Notes: generated from the sequence alone by a model not told the origin. Shown: positions 40,869-50,258, numbered from the stretch's first letter. The stretch: DNA of 64,000 bases from Streptomyces noursei (GCF_016917755.1 NZ_CP070326.1:3534001-3598000); one strand, 5' to 3'. Made by a program: numbers and translations.

Positions 40869-41060
40869 TCACGCCCCCAGGTCATCCGATCGTGCGCGGA
40901 TGCAGATGATGGTGCAACGAAGAGTTTGCTCCACTCCCAACCCACCGCAGTCCAGGTCGCGTTGCCACTTCTTGCGCGCTCGCGGGGCACGACGTCGGCC
41001 CTGCGTTTGATCTCCCGGTTCCATCGCTCCAGCACTGCGCGAAGATCGTGCATGCATGTC
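40869..41060 (-). pseudogene. Transposase fragment, possibly IS256 family
   Basis: MHDLRAVLERWNREIKRRAD then VVPRERARSGNATW and VGWEWSKLF resembles the C-terminal 'NPLERLNxEIKRRTDVVG' block of IS256-type transposases. It is short and lacks any catalytic part. Confidence 0.35.
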
Positions 41061-41064
41061 TCCG

Positions 41065-42448
41065 TCAACGCCGCTGCATTGAGCGTTGCGGGCGGGGCGC
41101 AACTCCGTTTTCCATGACCGTGGTCTCGATGTGGAGGGTGTAGTTCTGGGTGGTGGCGGGGTGCTTGCCGATGTTCGGGATGTACTTGCTGGCGCTCTTC
41201 AGGCTGCGGGCCTTCAGCCGCTGACGGTGGCGTGGGGGCAGCAGGTTGTCCAGCAGCGCGTGCCCGGTTGCGCCGACCAGGCGGACGGGCTCCTCGGGCA
41301 GCACGCCGGCGGCCAGGGTCAACCTGGTCGCGGGCGGCGTGGAGAGCGACGGTGAAGCCGAGCCGGTCCATGTCCAGGCCCGGCCGTCCGGCCGCGGCGT
41401 CCGCGGCGGTGCGGATGAGTGCCTGGTAGACAGCGAGGATGCCCCAGATCTCCCGTTCCAGGTCTGCGGGGTGTGTCCGGAGCGTAGGACCCGGCCGTCC
41501 AGCAGGGTCGCCTTCAAGCTTGCGTAACAGGTCTCCGCCTACCACCTCTCGCGATAGAGCGTCACTAGCGGGTCGGCGGAGTGGCGTTTGTGGTCGAGGA
41601 GGCTGGTGACCAGCCGCCAGGGCTCGCGGCGGACGGTCCCGTGACCAGGGTGACGGTGATCCACGCCTCGATCACGCGAACGGTCAGAGGCTGGTAGCCG
41701 TACCCGGCCCGGTAGGGGCCGGACAGACAGGCCAGGTAGGACCCATCCGGCAGCAGCCGCTGGACGAGAGTGCTGCGGCGGGCGGAAGAGCGCACCAGGA
41801 AGTGGGCGCCGGTGGCGCGGACGTCGCGCAGGAAGGCGATGGCGGCGAAGGCGGCGTTCGCGAGCACCAGCATCCGCGGCTCCAGGCGGTTCAACAGGAG
41901 GGTGGTGTAGGCGAGTTCACCGTCAGCCTCGGGCCCGAACGCGCCGTCCAGTATCGCGCGGGCGCCGGTCTCGACCAGCGTGATGGACCGGAGCAGCGGG
42001 TAGCCGAACTCGCGCTGCTCGCGCGCCGCTTGGGGAAGCGGGTGGTGACCGGCTCACGGTCGGGCAGTTGCAGGCCGGTGCCGTCGAAGGCGACCGTGCG
42101 CATCCCGCGCCAGTCGGCGCCCGGCCCGCCCCGCCAGGCCACCGCTCCGGCCAGGGCCTCGAACAGGGCCCTCAGCGGAGCCGCCGCCAGCCGGCGGCAG
42201 GCCCGCGACAGCGAGGAGGTGTGCGGACGCACCAGGGGTACCCCGGCCAGGCCGGCGGTGAGCTCGTCCCACACCGCCCGGTACCCGCAGTCCTCGAACA
42301 GGGCCAGTGCGAGGACGAAGTACACCACCACCCGGGCAGGCAGCAGGCGGACCCGCCGCTGCACCGCTCGGGTTTCCGTGAGTACCGCGTCCACCAGCGC
42401 GAAGTCCACCACCTGCGTGAGCTCGCCCAGATGCCCCGGCGCGAACAC
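41065..42448 (-). pseudogene. IS4-family transposase with several frameshifts
   Basis: The N-terminal part is open from 42448: FAPGHLGELTQVVDFALVDA, RVVVYFVLALALFEDCGYRA, MRTVAFDGTGLQLPD (first catalytic Asp region) down to about 42020. A second frame carries RMLVLANAAFAAIAF and HFLVRSSARRSTLVQRLLPD (about 41720-41890). The signature near YRERW*AE is broken, and a third frame carries LKATLLDGRVLRSG and LKSASKYIPNIGKHPATTQN. At least three frameshifts and a stop inactivate it. It covers almost a whole IS. Confidence 0.7.
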
Positions 42449-42664
42449 CCCGGCCGCTACCTCGACTAGCCGTAAGGTGACCGACTTCTCCCGCGACGGG
42501 ACCCCTGACCTTGATCGACTTACTTCGCCGATCGTTGATCCACAGGCGTCCCGTTGCCTCCCTCAACCCCCTTGACCTGCGACTGCCCACATGAACGGGG
42601 CGTCAATCAGCCCGTTCACCCCCAGAGGGCAGCGGCTACCCGGCTGACGCTGGCCGTGTGCTGT

Positions 42665-43036
42665 TCAGTGGATCCACAGATAGGTGAGGTAAGAGTCGCC
42701 AGCCCAGCCCATGAGGGAGTAGCAGTCGTGCCGTTGGATGAACTGGTCCACCGGCCCGCCTGAGCCGAAGGTGACGGTGATGTCGTTGTTCCCGCTGCAC
42801 ACCCGCTGGACGTTGTGGATGTTGGGGTGGGTGCTGCCGGCATTGGCGTAGCAGGTGGAACCGGAGTCGGAGTACACGGTGACATAGTCACTGCCGTCGC
42901 AGACGGGGTTGGTGATGGCGGGCCGTGCCGTCAGGCCACCGGTTGTGCCAGTGCTCTCCTGGGCCATAGCGGGTGCGGCAACGGCGAGGCCGAGTGCGAT
43001 CGATGCGGTGGCTATCCCGATCATGCGCTTGAACAT
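42665..43036 (-). CDS. Secreted beta/gamma-crystallin-like protein
   Basis: The 123-residue precursor has a signal peptide (GIATASIALGLAVAAPAMA, cut near 26) and the ribosome site GGAAGG. The mature domain has VCDGSDYVTVYSDSGSTCYA, NAGSTHPNIHNVQRVCSGNN, ITVTFGSGGPV and QRHDCYSL. Four cysteines and a Greek-key repeat with CYANAG...CSGNN follow the pattern of Streptomyces SKLP/beta-gamma-crystallin proteins, some of which have killer-toxin-like or inhibitor activity. Activity of this copy is unknown. It stands alone next to the dead IS4 element. Confidence 0.75.
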   Translation of the reverse strand: MFKRMIGIATASIALGLAVAAPAMAQESTGTTGGLTARPAITNPVCDGSDYVTVYSDSGSTCYANAGSTHPNIHNVQRVCSGNNDITVTFGSGGPVDQFIQRHDCYSLMGWAGDSYLTYLWIH

Positions 43037-43822
43037 GAGGAACCTTCCCTGAGTCGATCCCGTTACTTCCGGTACGAGCGACAGGATCTTCCTCAATCGA
43101 GCCCCCCGGACGCGAGATCCATCTCGGCCATCTGTCTCCGGCCACCGTTCGCTATCCGACCCTCGCACGAGAGCCGTCGTCTACTGAGGCGGCGAGCGGG
43201 CGGGAGTTGGCGGCCCGATACCGAAGGCATGCGAGGGGTCCTCGGCGACGTCACAGACTTGCATCCCGATCACCACGTTAAACGCAGCGGCGTTGGTGTC
43301 TCCGTCAACACCGTTGCGTTACGTGGTGATTGGGTTGTTCGAGGGGCTTTGGTCCTTGGTTCTCGGGTCGTTGCGCCCTGAAAAGCGACAATGGGACCCC
43401 TCGAGATCAACTTGCTGCCAGGCGTGTTGACCAAGAAGGAGTCCCGTTACAGGGGAAGTCCGTCATCGCGCGCACCGTCGAGACGGCCGGGGGTGTGTTC
43501 TCGCCGGGGCATCCGGGGAGCGGACCCGAATGCCCCGGAGCCGGCCGCGAGCCCCTGCTCGCCCGGAAGGACCACGTGCTCCCGGTGACGCCGAGTTACC
43601 TCCACCGTTGCGCCCCGCGTGGCGATGCACCTGTGACTCCGCCCGCGCCTTTGTGTCCCACAGGATGGCCACGCACCGGAAGCCGTCGCACCTCAACACG
43701 GACAGGCGACGGACCACCCGGTCCGCTGGGAGACAGGAGCGACGGTCACTGTCGGGCCAGACCACGCAACCTCCTCGAATCAATCAGGAAACCCTCCTGA
43801 TTGCCGCAAGTGCGCTAGGCGT
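43037..43822. other. 786-base region without a supported gene, with a long imperfect hairpin
   Basis: At 43269-43330, ATCACCACGT and ACGTGGTGAT form perfect outer arms, with partly matching inner arms (AACGCAGCGG/CCGTTGCGTT), giving a 62-base imperfect hairpin. A second inverted repeat, CCGGGGCAT at 43504-43512 and ATGCCCCGG at 43530-43538, follows. Both may be mobile-element ends. Open frames here are short and implausible. Confidence 0.5.
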
Positions 43823-44050
43823 ATGACCGTCTACGGATACGCGAAGGCCGCCTCCGCCGAGAGTGACGGCCAGGCTGCCGAGCTGATCGCATCAGGTTGC
43901 ACCCACGTCTTCTCTGACGCTCATGTCTCCACAGAGCAGCCAGGCTCTGGATGGTTAGAACTGGTGGACAGGGTCCAACGCAACGACACAGTGCGCATCG
44001 CTGCGGCCCGCAAGCACATCAGGTACTTGCGGGCCGCAGCTGCTCACCAG
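43823..44050 (+). pseudogene. Serine resolvase/invertase N-terminal stub
   Basis: MTVYGYAKAASAESDGQAAE, then GCTHVFSDAHVSTEQPGSGW and LVDRVQRNDTVRIAA match the 'YGYARVSTxxQ...LxxAGCExVFxDxxSGA...RPGWxELLxxVRPGDTVVV' outline of a resolvase catalytic domain. The nucleophile region is altered, and the sequence leaves the family before the conserved LDRLGR motif, so it is an inactive fragment. Confidence 0.55.
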
Positions 44051-44197
44051 CAGGCTCAACGCCTATCGGGGCGGAGGATCGAAGCGGCATGGCGGCGAGC
44101 CCCCGGGCCCGGCACGAAGCCGCAGGTCAAGCGTGCTGTCTCAGTTGATTCCGGCAGCTCGCCGACGTCCCGACCGCTCGATCGAGAACACCGCGGG

Positions 44198-44584
44198 TCA
44201 GGCAGCGGTGACGCGGTAGGCGCTGACCCAAGCGCCGATCTCGTGGTAGCCGGACCCGTCGATGGTGATCGACCCCCCGGTGCAGTCGTAGTTGTCCCAC
44301 AGCTCCACCTTGACGTTGGCGCCGTTGGCGCGGGCGGAGCGGATTTTGTCGTTCCAGTTGTCGCCGACGTAGTGGCAGTCCCCGACGTCTCCGGAGAACG
44401 TCGTATTCGGACCGGACCAGTCCTTCTCGGAGTAGGCCGTCCAGCTACCACCTGTCAGACGGGCATGGCCGGTGGAGGAGTGAGAGGACGAGGACGCGAG
44501 CGGCTGAGCGGACGCCGGATAGGCGCTGATGACTGTTCCAGCCAGGACCGCAGCTGCGACCACGAACTTGCGTAAAACGGGCAT
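44198..44584 (-). CDS. Secreted peptidase-inhibitor I36/beta-gamma-crystallin-like protein
   Basis: The 128-residue precursor has a very good ribosome site (GAAGGAGA) and a signal peptide (KFVVAAAVLAGTVISAYPASA). The mature part has GGSWTAYSEKDWSGPNTTF then SGDVGDCHYVGDNWNDKIRS, with a Y-E-x-x-x-W-x-G crystallin strand and the calcium-site-like NDKIRS; then VKVELWDNYDCTGGSITIDG. Two cysteines could pair. It fits the SMI/I36 metalloprotease-inhibitor family related to beta/gamma crystallins. It lies 1.2 kb from another crystallin-type secreted protein. Confidence 0.75.
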   Translation of the reverse strand: MPVLRKFVVAAAVLAGTVISAYPASAQPLASSSSHSSTGHARLTGGSWTAYSEKDWSGPNTTFSGDVGDCHYVGDNWNDKIRSARANGANVKVELWDNYDCTGGSITIDGSGYHEIGAWVSAYRVTAA

Positions 44585-45099
44585 GACGTCTCCTTCAGCA
44601 TTGGACCCCAGAATGCCAAATTCCGAATCCAGGGCACCCCGAACGGGTTTCTCAGCCGTGCTCTGCTGCCGGCGAAGAGCGAATCCGTCAAGCGCATCGA
44701 ACCCTACCCGCAAGCACGACACCGGCAATCATGACGGCGAAAAATAAACGATGAATAAACGCCCGAATGAGCGTTCGCCGCAATCGTCACGGTAGCCCCG
44801 CAAACATCAGACATTCCATTCCGCTGAAGTGACGTTTCATCAAGCATCCGAACGTCCCGCGCCGCCCCACTGGCCTGCCCATCTAAGGCTCACCATTCCA
44901 ACCTCGGCGACCGCACCAAGCCTCGAACCAGCTCGGCATAGATGCCCAGCCACACAACAACGATGCGCCCCAAGACCACCGCCCCTCCCCCTCTGCCGGC
45001 TTCTTCACCAGCGGCATCGCCGCGATGAAATCCGCAGTGAGCGTATCGACGAAAAGCGCAAGCCCCTCGCGCGAAGAAACAACCCACTCAGGCCGCCAG
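44585..45099. other. Gene-free region
   Basis: No frame with acceptable start and codon use was found. The sequence is less GC-rich than the core and probably holds the promoter of the inhibitor gene. Confidence 0.45.
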
Positions 45100-45350
45100 A
45101 AGCTTGGCGGTCAGCCAGGCGGGCATGGTCAGTCTGCGGTAGCAGGTGAAGCTGCAGGCCAAGGCAGTGAAGGCCAGGAAGTGATCTTCGACCCCTTCGT
45201 GCCCCGGTTGACAGGATTCGGACCTGTCAGTTCCCGCGCAGTGCGACCAGTCCAGACCATCGCGCACTGAGATCGTCAAGGATGAGCCGGCGGAGCTTCG
45301 CCCAGACTCGGACGGCGGTCCACCCGGTGAACCGACGGTGGCACACGAAC
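45100..45350 (-). pseudogene. IS5-family transposase scraps
   Basis: On the minus strand VCHRRFTGWTAVRVWAKLRR then LILDDLSARW (N-terminal block) is followed by GLDWSHCAG and later HFLAFTALACSFTCYRRLT (C-terminal block). These belong to one IS5-type transposase from which the core is missing. No intact ends are visible. Confidence 0.5.
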
Positions 45351-45912
45351 TCTAAATGAGATGACGTCTTAAGCACCGCCCCGTGATGCACTGCCACTTA
45401 GGCGGCACGTTTAAGCAGGGGCGGATCTTTCGCCGCCACACATCAAGCTGCAAAGATTAAGGTTGCATGCCGGCCCCCGACTCGCACTGTCGGGAAGTCC
45501 AGCGCCAGCCGGGGGCAGAAATGCATTCACGCAGGCCGCATACCCCGAGTACACACCCCAGCGCGGCACGCGGCCCGTTGGGACGACGGCCAAACCGGGC
45601 CTTTGCCTGACCTTAGGGAACGACACTTCAATGATAGCGGCGAAACGCGCATATACCTCTGGTGGAGGCAATTCAATGCCTGGCGCCGTGGCAAACCCCG
45701 GGAAATCTTCGGGATCACGCCTAAAAACCCTGTCTCACACCCATCAAGAACGATATTACTAGCCCGCGAGATCTCGCTTGGTTCTTCTTGTGGGCGGCCA
45801 AATATTTGGCGATTCCTTGTCACGGTTAACCGATAGATAGGGCCATTAATCTTTCGCTATCACAGTGGTTCGATCAACCGTTGATCGCATCAGCCTCAAT
45901 CTATGGAGAAAA
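45351..45912. other. AT-richer leader region of a truncated secreted-protein gene
   Basis: This 562-base stretch has markedly lower GC than its surroundings and no credible gene. The upstream sequence of the truncated gene, including GGTTAACCGATAG and a palindromic CCAAATATTTGG at about 45800-45811, looks like an original regulated promoter. Confidence 0.4.
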
Positions 45913-46097
45913 ATGCGTAAGCTTCACAAGGCTGCCGTTGCGTTCGCCGCTTTTGGGGTCATTGGGACCCTCGGTGCCGGAACGGTACATGCCACCAGGA
46001 TGGGCGGACATGGGGGCAGCGAATCCGGCATCAGACAGGGAAACCAGTGCCGGTCATACGACTTGAACGTCAATGTCCTCGGCGAAGTCGGGATCGT
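45913..46097 (+). pseudogene. Small secreted protein gene truncated at a rearrangement
   Basis: ATG 45913, with GGAG 6-9 nt upstream, begins MRKLHKAAVAFAAFGVIGTL then GAGTVHA, a clean signal peptide. QGNQCRSYDLNVNVLGEVGI follows, typical of a Streptomyces small secreted protein family that normally continues about 40 residues with Cys and Asn-Gly repeats. At about 46095 the sequence changes into the antisense of a short-chain dehydrogenase gene, so the C-terminus is replaced by unrelated residues. Confidence 0.65.
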
Positions 46098-46473
46098 CAA
46101 CCACCCGCGTCTCCGGGCTCGCCATGATCGCGGCGTTGTCGATGACGATGTCGATGGTGCGTCCGGAGGCCAGGAACCGCTCGGCGAAACGGCGCACGCT
46201 CTCCAGGTCGGCGAGGTCCAGCTCGTCCAGTTCGACTCCGGGGATGTCGGCCAGCGCCTGTTCGGCGGCGGCCGGGCGGCGGGCGGGCACGACCACGTGG
46301 GCGCCGGCCTTGACGAGCGCCCGGGTGGTCTCCAGGCCGATCCCCGAGTATCCGCCGGTGACGAGGGCGAGCTTTCCCGTCAGGTCGATGCCCTGCAGGA
46401 CGTCGTCGGCGGTGCTGGTGGCGCCGAATCCGGAGGACGTGCCGGTGATCAGGGTCGTGTTCTCGCTGGTCAT
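46054..46473 (-). pseudogene. Short-chain dehydrogenase, 3'-truncated and chimeric at its start
   Basis: The start MTSENTTLITGTSSGFG is almost the same as that of the intact SDR at 47379, including the upstream GGGAGAACCCTTG leader. It then switches to the start of a different SDR (GATSTADDVLQGIDLTGKLA, LVTGGYSGIGLETTRALVKA with the Rossmann glycines, DIVIDNAAIMASPETRV). Homology stops near 46095, before the catalytic YxxxK, where it meets the truncated secreted gene of the other strand. It keeps a functional-looking operator region upstream but cannot be an enzyme. Confidence 0.75.
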
Positions 46474-46513
46474 CAAGGGTTCTCCCTCGTCAAGGTGAGC
46501 TGATACAGACAGC

Positions 46514-46565
46514 AAACGGGAGACTCCCCGGTTCTCTCCAAACGTAACCGGGGAACTCCCCGGTT
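46514..46565. promoter_or_regulatory. Tandem TetR operators before the SDR pseudogene
   Basis: Two 20-bp sites, AAACGGGAGACTCCCCGGTT (46514-46533) and AACCGGGGAACTCCCCGGTT (46546-46565), have starts exactly 32 bp apart. They match the sites beyond the other side of the TetR gene. Confidence 0.75.
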
Positions 46566-46674
46566 GTCCAGTGAGGCCGATCACCTGACCAGGGGCAACC
46601 ATGACCGCCCAGCCGAGCCCCCCCCGGCACCGATGTCCAGTGCCGGGTCTGTGCAGCGTGCGCCCGGGGGTGGG

Positions 46675-47268
46675 TTATCGGCCTGCGCCGCAGCGGAGCC
46701 CGTCGAGGAGCAGGTCGAGGAGGCGTCCGGCCCGTCCACGCTGGGCGGGCGAGCTGGTGACCAGTGCGATGCCGGAGAGGCTGAGGCCGACGTCGATGGG
46801 CTCGATGTCCGAGCGCAGGAGACCGGCTTCGGTGCCGGCGTGCAGCAGGGTGCCGATCGCGGTGCTCAGCTTGTCGAGGGACTCGGCGAAGGGGTCCGCG
46901 CCAGAGGCGACCGCGGCGCGCAGGGCGTCGGCCATGCCCTGCTTGGTGGCCAGGTAGTCGATGAACCGGTCCATCCACAGGCGCATCGCCTCATCCGGCG
47001 GGTTGTCGGCCAGCAGTTCGGCGGCACTGTCGCAGACGCGGGCCAGCTCGTTGCGGTAGGCCGCTTCGATGAGTGCCTCGCGGGTGGGGAAGTGGCGGTA
47101 GAGCGTGGCCGAGCCGACGCCCGCGGCCTTGGCAATCGCGTCGATCGGGACGTCCGCACCCCTGTCGGAAAAGGCGCGTACGGCCGCTTCGAGGATGCGC
47201 TCGCGGTTGCGGCGGGCGTCGGCACGCAGCGGGCTCGGCTGGGTGGTCAAGGCATCTTCTTTCGTCAT
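46675..47268 (-). CDS. TetR-family repressor of the flanking SDR genes
   Basis: The 197-residue protein has a typical TetR N-terminus (ARRNRERILEAAVRAFSDRG, DAIAKAAGVGSATLYRHFPT) and a TetR_C ligand domain ending LDLLLDGLRCGAGR. It lies between two SDR genes, one broken and one intact, each preceded by a pair of the same 20-bp palindromes. The pair at 47289-47340 is shared by its own divergent promoter, so autoregulation is likely. Such TetR-SDR pairs respond to the SDR's substrate or a toxic aldehyde/quinone; the ligand is unknown. Confidence 0.85.
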   Translation of the reverse strand: MTKEDALTTQPSPLRADARRNRERILEAAVRAFSDRGADVPIDAIAKAAGVGSATLYRHFPTREALIEAAYRNELARVCDSAAELLADNPPDEAMRLWMDRFIDYLATKQGMADALRAAVASGADPFAESLDKLSTAIGTLLHAGTEAGLLRSDIEPIDVGLSLSGIALVTSSPAQRGRAGRLLDLLLDGLRCGAGR

Positions 47269-47288
47269 GTGAAGCAGTCTAACTAGAC

Positions 47289-47340
47289 AACCGGGGAGTT
47301 CCCCAGTTACCTTTGCGACGAACCGGAGAGTTCCCCGGTT
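47289..47340. promoter_or_regulatory. Tandem TetR operators between the TetR and SDR genes
   Basis: AACCGGGGAGTTCCCCAGTT (47289-47308) and AACCGGAGAGTTCCCCGGTT (47321-47340), starts 32 bp apart, occupy the divergent promoter. Consensus AACCGGGGAGTTCCCCGGTT is a full palindrome. Confidence 0.8.
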
Positions 47341-47378
47341 ATTGTCGATGTCAGCTGCCCTTGACGGGAGAACCCTTG

Positions 47379-48221
47379 ATGACCAGCGAGAAGACGGTCC
47401 TGATTACCGGCACGTCCTCCGGTATCGGCCTGGCCACCGCGATCGGCGCAGCCCGGGCCGGCTGGTCCGTCGCCGCCACCATGCGCGACACGGGCAAGGC
47501 CGACGCCCTGCTCAAGGCCGCCGCCGAGAACGACGTCGCCGACCATATCCAGGTCAAGCGGCTGGACGTGGCCGACCCTGAGAGCATCGCCACCTGTCTG
47601 GACGAGGTGATCGCCGAGCACGGCCGCCTGGATGCGCTGGTCAACAACGCCGGCGCGGGCCACCTCGGCACGCTGGAGCAGGAGAGCGTCCAGGACGTGC
47701 GCGCCGTGATGGAGGTCAACTTCTTCGGCGTCCTGAACGTCACCAAGGCGGTGCTGCCCCTGCTGCGGGCGAGCAAGGGCCGCGTGGTGACCGTGACCAG
47801 CGTGGGCGGCGTGATCGGCCAGCCGTTCAACGAGGCGTACTGCGCGGCCAAGTTCGCCGTCGAGGGCTTCATGGAGTCCCTCGCCCCGGTCGCGGCGACG
47901 GCCGGCGTGGCCGTCAGCGTGGTCGAGCCGGGCGCGGTGGCCAGTGAGTTCGTCAGCAACGTGGGCGGCCGTGATGCCGCGCTGGAGCAGGCCGGCCCGT
48001 ACGCGCCCGCGCTGAGCGCCTACCTGGCCCGTTCCCGCGACGCCTTCGCCGCCGCGCAGACACCGCAGGGCGCGGCAGCGAGCATCGTCGAACTGCTGGA
48101 GACCGACCAGCCCGCCTTCCGGGTGCAGACCTCCGAGGCCGCCCGCGCGTTCACCGCAGTGAAGCTCAACGACGGCGACGGCTCGGCCGTCCAGACGCTC
48201 ACCCGCGCGTGGATCGCCTAG
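47379..48221 (+). CDS. Short-chain dehydrogenase/reductase (classical SDR)
   Basis: The 280-residue protein has the nucleotide motif VLITGTSSGIGLATAIG, the structural NNAG in LDALVNNAGAGHLG, the catalytic Ser and YxxxK in VVTVTSVGGVIGQPFNEAYC then AAKFAVEG, and VVEPGAVASEF after it. It is an NAD(P)-dependent oxidoreductase of the classical type. GGGAGAA precedes the ATG by 7-9 nt. The upstream leader is identical in type to that of the broken SDR, and two TetR operators sit at 47289-47340, so it is repressor-controlled. The substrate is unknown. Confidence 0.88.
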   Translation: MTSEKTVLITGTSSGIGLATAIGAARAGWSVAATMRDTGKADALLKAAAENDVADHIQVKRLDVADPESIATCLDEVIAEHGRLDALVNNAGAGHLGTLEQESVQDVRAVMEVNFFGVLNVTKAVLPLLRASKGRVVTVTSVGGVIGQPFNEAYCAAKFAVEGFMESLAPVAATAGVAVSVVEPGAVASEFVSNVGGRDAALEQAGPYAPALSAYLARSRDAFAAAQTPQGAAASIVELLETDQPAFRVQTSEAARAFTAVKLNDGDGSAVQTLTRAWIA

Positions 48222-48313
48222 CTGGAACTTCAGCGCGAAGAGATAACCGCTGCCGGGGTCTGGCGCGTTCGCCACGCCGGCCGGGGCGGCCCGAAGCCCA
48301 TCACACCGAGGAG

Positions 48314-48742
48314 ATGTTCACCTTGTCCCGTACAGACCGCTCGTCCGTCGAAGAGAGCGCCCAGCAGTGGTTCGAGCGGTATGCGACGACCTTCATCGAG
48401 CTCGCGGGTTCCGGCGCGACCCAGGCGGCCTCGTTGCTCGGGTACTTCGCGGTCCCCCTCACGATGACCACCTCCGCCGCTCACCTGACCCTCACCACGA
48501 CGGAGCAGCTGACCGCGGCACTCGGCCAGGAACTCATCGCACTGCGCGAAGCCGACTACGGCAGCAGCCAGGCGCTCGACCAGGTGGTCCGCGCGCTCAA
48601 CGACCGCTCAGTGCTCATCGAGGTGACCTGGGCCCGCTACAACCGGTCGGGCAGCGAGTTCCAGCGCACCCGGGTCCTCTACCTGGTCGCACGGACCGCT
48701 GATGGCTGGCGCATCACCGCCGCCTCGGTCCTCGCCCCCTGA
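48314..48742 (+). CDS. NTF2/SnoaL-like protein
   Basis: The 142-residue protein has GAGGAG directly before the ATG; the close spacing suggests the real start may be the TTG four codons on. A curved-sheet NTF2 pattern is visible: SAQQWFERYATTFIELAGSG, YFAVPLTMTTSAAHLTLTTT, VLIEVTWARYNRSGSEFQRT, RVLYLVARTADGWRITAASV. It may be a small binding protein or isomerase-like. It lies 92 bases after the SDR gene on the same strand and may share its transcript. Confidence 0.7.
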   Translation: MFTLSRTDRSSVEESAQQWFERYATTFIELAGSGATQAASLLGYFAVPLTMTTSAAHLTLTTTEQLTAALGQELIALREADYGSSQALDQVVRALNDRSVLIEVTWARYNRSGSEFQRTRVLYLVARTADGWRITAASVLAP

Positions 48743-48849
48743 GCGGCCCCCAGTCGCCATCAACGGTCTCGCCGGCGCATGACGACGAACCGAGGCTGAC
48801 GGCCCGCCTTACCTCGGCGATACCCGACTTCCGGCTCGCTGATGCCGCA

Positions 48850-50000
48850 AGTGTGGTGCCCCAGCTCGGAGTTCGTTGCGTCGCCGTGCGACCTCTTCCT
48901 TCATGAGGTCGTCGGTGCGGCCGCTGTGCCAGATGGTGCCTTCCCACTTCACGTATCGGGGTTCGCGGTCCCGGAGAAGGACGGGTAGGGCGAGGCGATC
49001 AGCGGTGCGAGGGTGACGACCTCGGGATAGACCACGGCGAACAGCTTCGAGGTGCTGTAGGCGATGTAGTCCCGCTTCTCCCGGTCGAACGGGATGAGGT
49101 GGTGGACGCGGCTGTCCCAGGTGTTCCAGACGCCGAACACGTCGGTGAGCCCGCGCCCGTCGCCGTACCAAATGTGCGCGCAGATCATCAGGGCGGTCAG
49201 CACCGCGTCGTAGGTGGCCACCCAGCCGTAGCGCCTCGTCGTGTAGCTGCTCGGCGACATGGCGAAGACACCGAGGATCTTGCCGGTGCCGTCCTTAACC
49301 GCGACTGCGAGGTTGGCCGCGCCCGGCGCGACGCGCGGATTGAGGTACCGGGAGCGCAGGGCGTTGAACTGGCCCGGCTTGAGCATCGACAGCCTCCGCG
49401 GACCGACCAGCTGCTCGCCGGCCCGCAGCCGGGGGCTTTGACCGGCTCGATCGGTTGGCGGGGCGCGACGACCCGCGTCGGCGCCTCGCTCGCGTAGACG
49501 TAGAAGGGAGCTGCCCGCGGAGTGGCCTTGACGACGCCGCGCAGGTACTGGTGCAGCTCGGGCACGTCGTGATTGGAGGCCGTCAGCCAGTACGGCCGGT
49601 CGGTGATCGCACCGAGGACACCGACCACGTCTGCCTCCGACAGCGGCGCGTACTCGGGTGCGTCCCAGGTGAAGTGCGCGTTCAGCGGCTCATACAGCTT
49701 CTCGTATCCGCTTCCGTAGAAGGGAGGAAAGCTGCACACCGGGGCCCCGCGGGGCACCTGCTGGAGCCACGTACGCACGTCTTCGGCCTCGTAGGAGGCC
49801 AGCGCCACGTCAGCGCGGGACAGCCGCTCGACGGTCTCGGCGTGCTTGGCCTTCCACTGATCGCGGTAGGAGCGCACCACCCGCTCGTGCCACAGCCCTT
49901 CGCGACCGGCGCTGGCCAGAAACCGCGTCCCGAGCATGAGCGTGGCGACGGTTGCGACACTGTCATCCAAGGAGTCGGCCAGCCAACCAAGTTGGTCCAT
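48850..50000 (-). pseudogene. Putative antirestriction adenine methyltransferase gene, frameshifted
   Basis: Read from 50000, the first frame gives LGWLADSLDDSVATVATLML, RLSRADVALASYEAEDVRTW, GAPVCSFPPFYGSGYEKLYE (an SFPPFYG methyltransferase-like motif IV), DRPYWLTASNHDVPELHQYL and TRVVAPRQPIEPV. It then shifts (near 49440) to MLKPGQFNALRSRYLNPRVA and KILGVFAMSPSS, and again (near 48970) to REPRYVKWEGTIWHSGRTDD. This order fits actinophage/plasmid 'antirestriction adenine methyltransferases'. Two frameshifts make it inactive. It marks the right edge of the accessory island. Confidence 0.65.
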
Positions 50001-50258
50001 GCTCTCTTCGAGCCCGAGTCGGTCATGGCCGTCGTCCCCCGCGACGTTCCCTTCGAGGTACGTGTCCCGCTGGAGATCCCCGAGTCAGCCTGGCAGGCCG
50101 ACATCGCCGTCCTCGTCGCCCAGGTCTCGCTCACGCGGTTCACGGTCGTCCGCTCCGAGACTCCGGGCGTCGATGGTCGGGCGCTGCCGGCGGGCCTGCC
50201 GCCCGCCTCGGCCCGTGCCCCTCGCCGGGCCCCGAAGGAGCGCCGGAAGGCGGCGTGA
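50001..50258 (+). pseudogene. C-terminal fragment of a mobile-element protein
   Basis: The open frame reads ALFEPESVMAVVPRDVPFEV, RVPLEIPESAWQADIAVLVA, LTRFTVVRSETPGVDGRALP and ends in a basic tail, RAPRRAPKERRKAA. It lacks a start and is joined head-to-head to the methyltransferase remnant. Similar C-termini occur, in my recollection, on Streptomyces integrative elements; the family is not certain. Confidence 0.4.

Noticed and set aside
45865..46503. 212-codon plus-strand frame as a single secreted protein
   Set aside because: Only the first 60 residues resemble a secreted protein; the rest is the antisense of the truncated SDR gene.
49455..50258. 267-codon plus-strand frame as an intact gene
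   Set aside because: Only the last 85 residues look like protein; the first two thirds are antisense to the methyltransferase remnant.
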